A DNA stretch of 5,506 nucleotides, from positions 1 to 5,506 of the forward strand of contig CAZNTU010000322.1 in assembly GCA_964575975.1 (NCBI GenBank). The letters run 5' to 3'. Below, one piece after another: positions 5,422-5,506 of the stretch. A program made the translations under genes and the position numbers. The stretch is from G963674505 sp964575975. Lineage in GTDB: Bacteria; Desulfobacterota; Desulfobacteria; Desulfobacterales; SKZT01. Numbering within the stretch: position 1 is the stretch's first letter; each line of letters begins with the position of its first letter. The notes under the pieces were generated by a model. The model worked only from the letters and a program-made list of their open reading frames with translations. It searched no databases and was not told where the DNA came from.

Positions 5422-5506
5422 CAATTCCCCCCTTGAGGGGGGCTAGGGGGCGCAATTCCCCCCTTGAGGGGGGCTAGGGGGCGCAATTCCCCCCTTGAGG
5501 GGGGCT
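5421..5506. repeat. 31-bp tandem repeat array with a C6-TTGA-G6 hairpin (2.8 copies, runs off the window)
   Basis: Units start at 5421, 5452 and 5483 and are identical over all visible bases; the third is cut after 24 bases by the window end. Each unit is GCAATT, then CCCCCCTTGAGGGGGG (a 6-bp C/G stem with a TTGA loop), then CTA and GGGGGC. There are no spacers, so this is a tandem repeat and not a CRISPR array. The hairpin could occur on both strands. The array directly follows the truncated end of the hbd fragment, suggesting that expansion or insertion of the repeat is connected with the break. The true copy number is unknown. Confidence 0.9.

Noticed and set aside
3700..5436. Long open frame of 578 codons on the + strand overlapping the VWA-OmpA gene
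   Set aside because: Its Arg/Pro/Ser-rich translation is the out-of-frame shadow of the real gene at 3992-5176. Only its last 65 or so codons are meaningful, because the frame happens to run into the hbd middle fragment.
5421..5506. CRISPR array
   Set aside because: The 31-base unit length is suggestive, but the copies abut directly with no spacers and each is a hairpin of homopolymer tracts.

Overview
The window looks like a piece of a Gram-negative bacterial genome: outer-membrane-type lipoproteins, a peptidoglycan-binding OmpA domain, strong AGGAGG-type ribosome sites and moderately high GC. The gene set (ethanolamine ammonia-lyase, 3-hydroxybutyryl-CoA dehydrogenase remnants, VWA/OmpA lipoprotein) would suit an anaerobic deltaproteobacterium or a similar syntroph, but that placement is a guess. 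Every supported gene is on the + strand. The window opens inside a gene and closes inside a short tandem repeat, as a contig broken at a repeat would.

Layout. Positions 1-1989 hold a 5'-truncated, single-chain ethanolamine ammonia-lyase in which the large subunit (EutB) is fused in frame to a shortened small subunit (EutC). Positions 2027-2204 are a collapsed hbd (3-hydroxybutyryl-CoA dehydrogenase) gene: about 18 N-terminal residues joined out of frame to about 40 C-terminal residues. Next come two small intact secreted-protein genes: a Rap1a/Tai-family periplasmic protein (2284-2667) and a glycine-zipper probable lipoprotein (2787-3059). Positions 3088 to about 3475 are a frameshifted, C-terminally truncated TrkH/KtrB potassium-transporter remnant. 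An unassigned open tail and about 350 bases of non-coding DNA with a tandem UUCG-loop structure follow.

Positions 3992-5176 encode an intact 394-residue lipoprotein with VWA, thrombospondin type 3 and OmpA domains, followed by a strong 16-bp-stem terminator. Directly after the terminator lies a second hbd fragment, this one from the middle of the protein and containing the catalytic His motif. It runs into a 31-bp G/C-tract tandem repeat that continues to the window end.

The intact genes do not form an obvious pathway. The lipoproteins and the Rap1a protein share an envelope location. The metabolic part is one likely functional enzyme plus gene debris. The most notable points are the EutB-EutC fusion, the three non-overlapping hbd pieces at two sites about 3 kb apart, the frameshifted trkH remnant and the terminal hairpin repeat. 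I did not find a convincing new multi-gene system.
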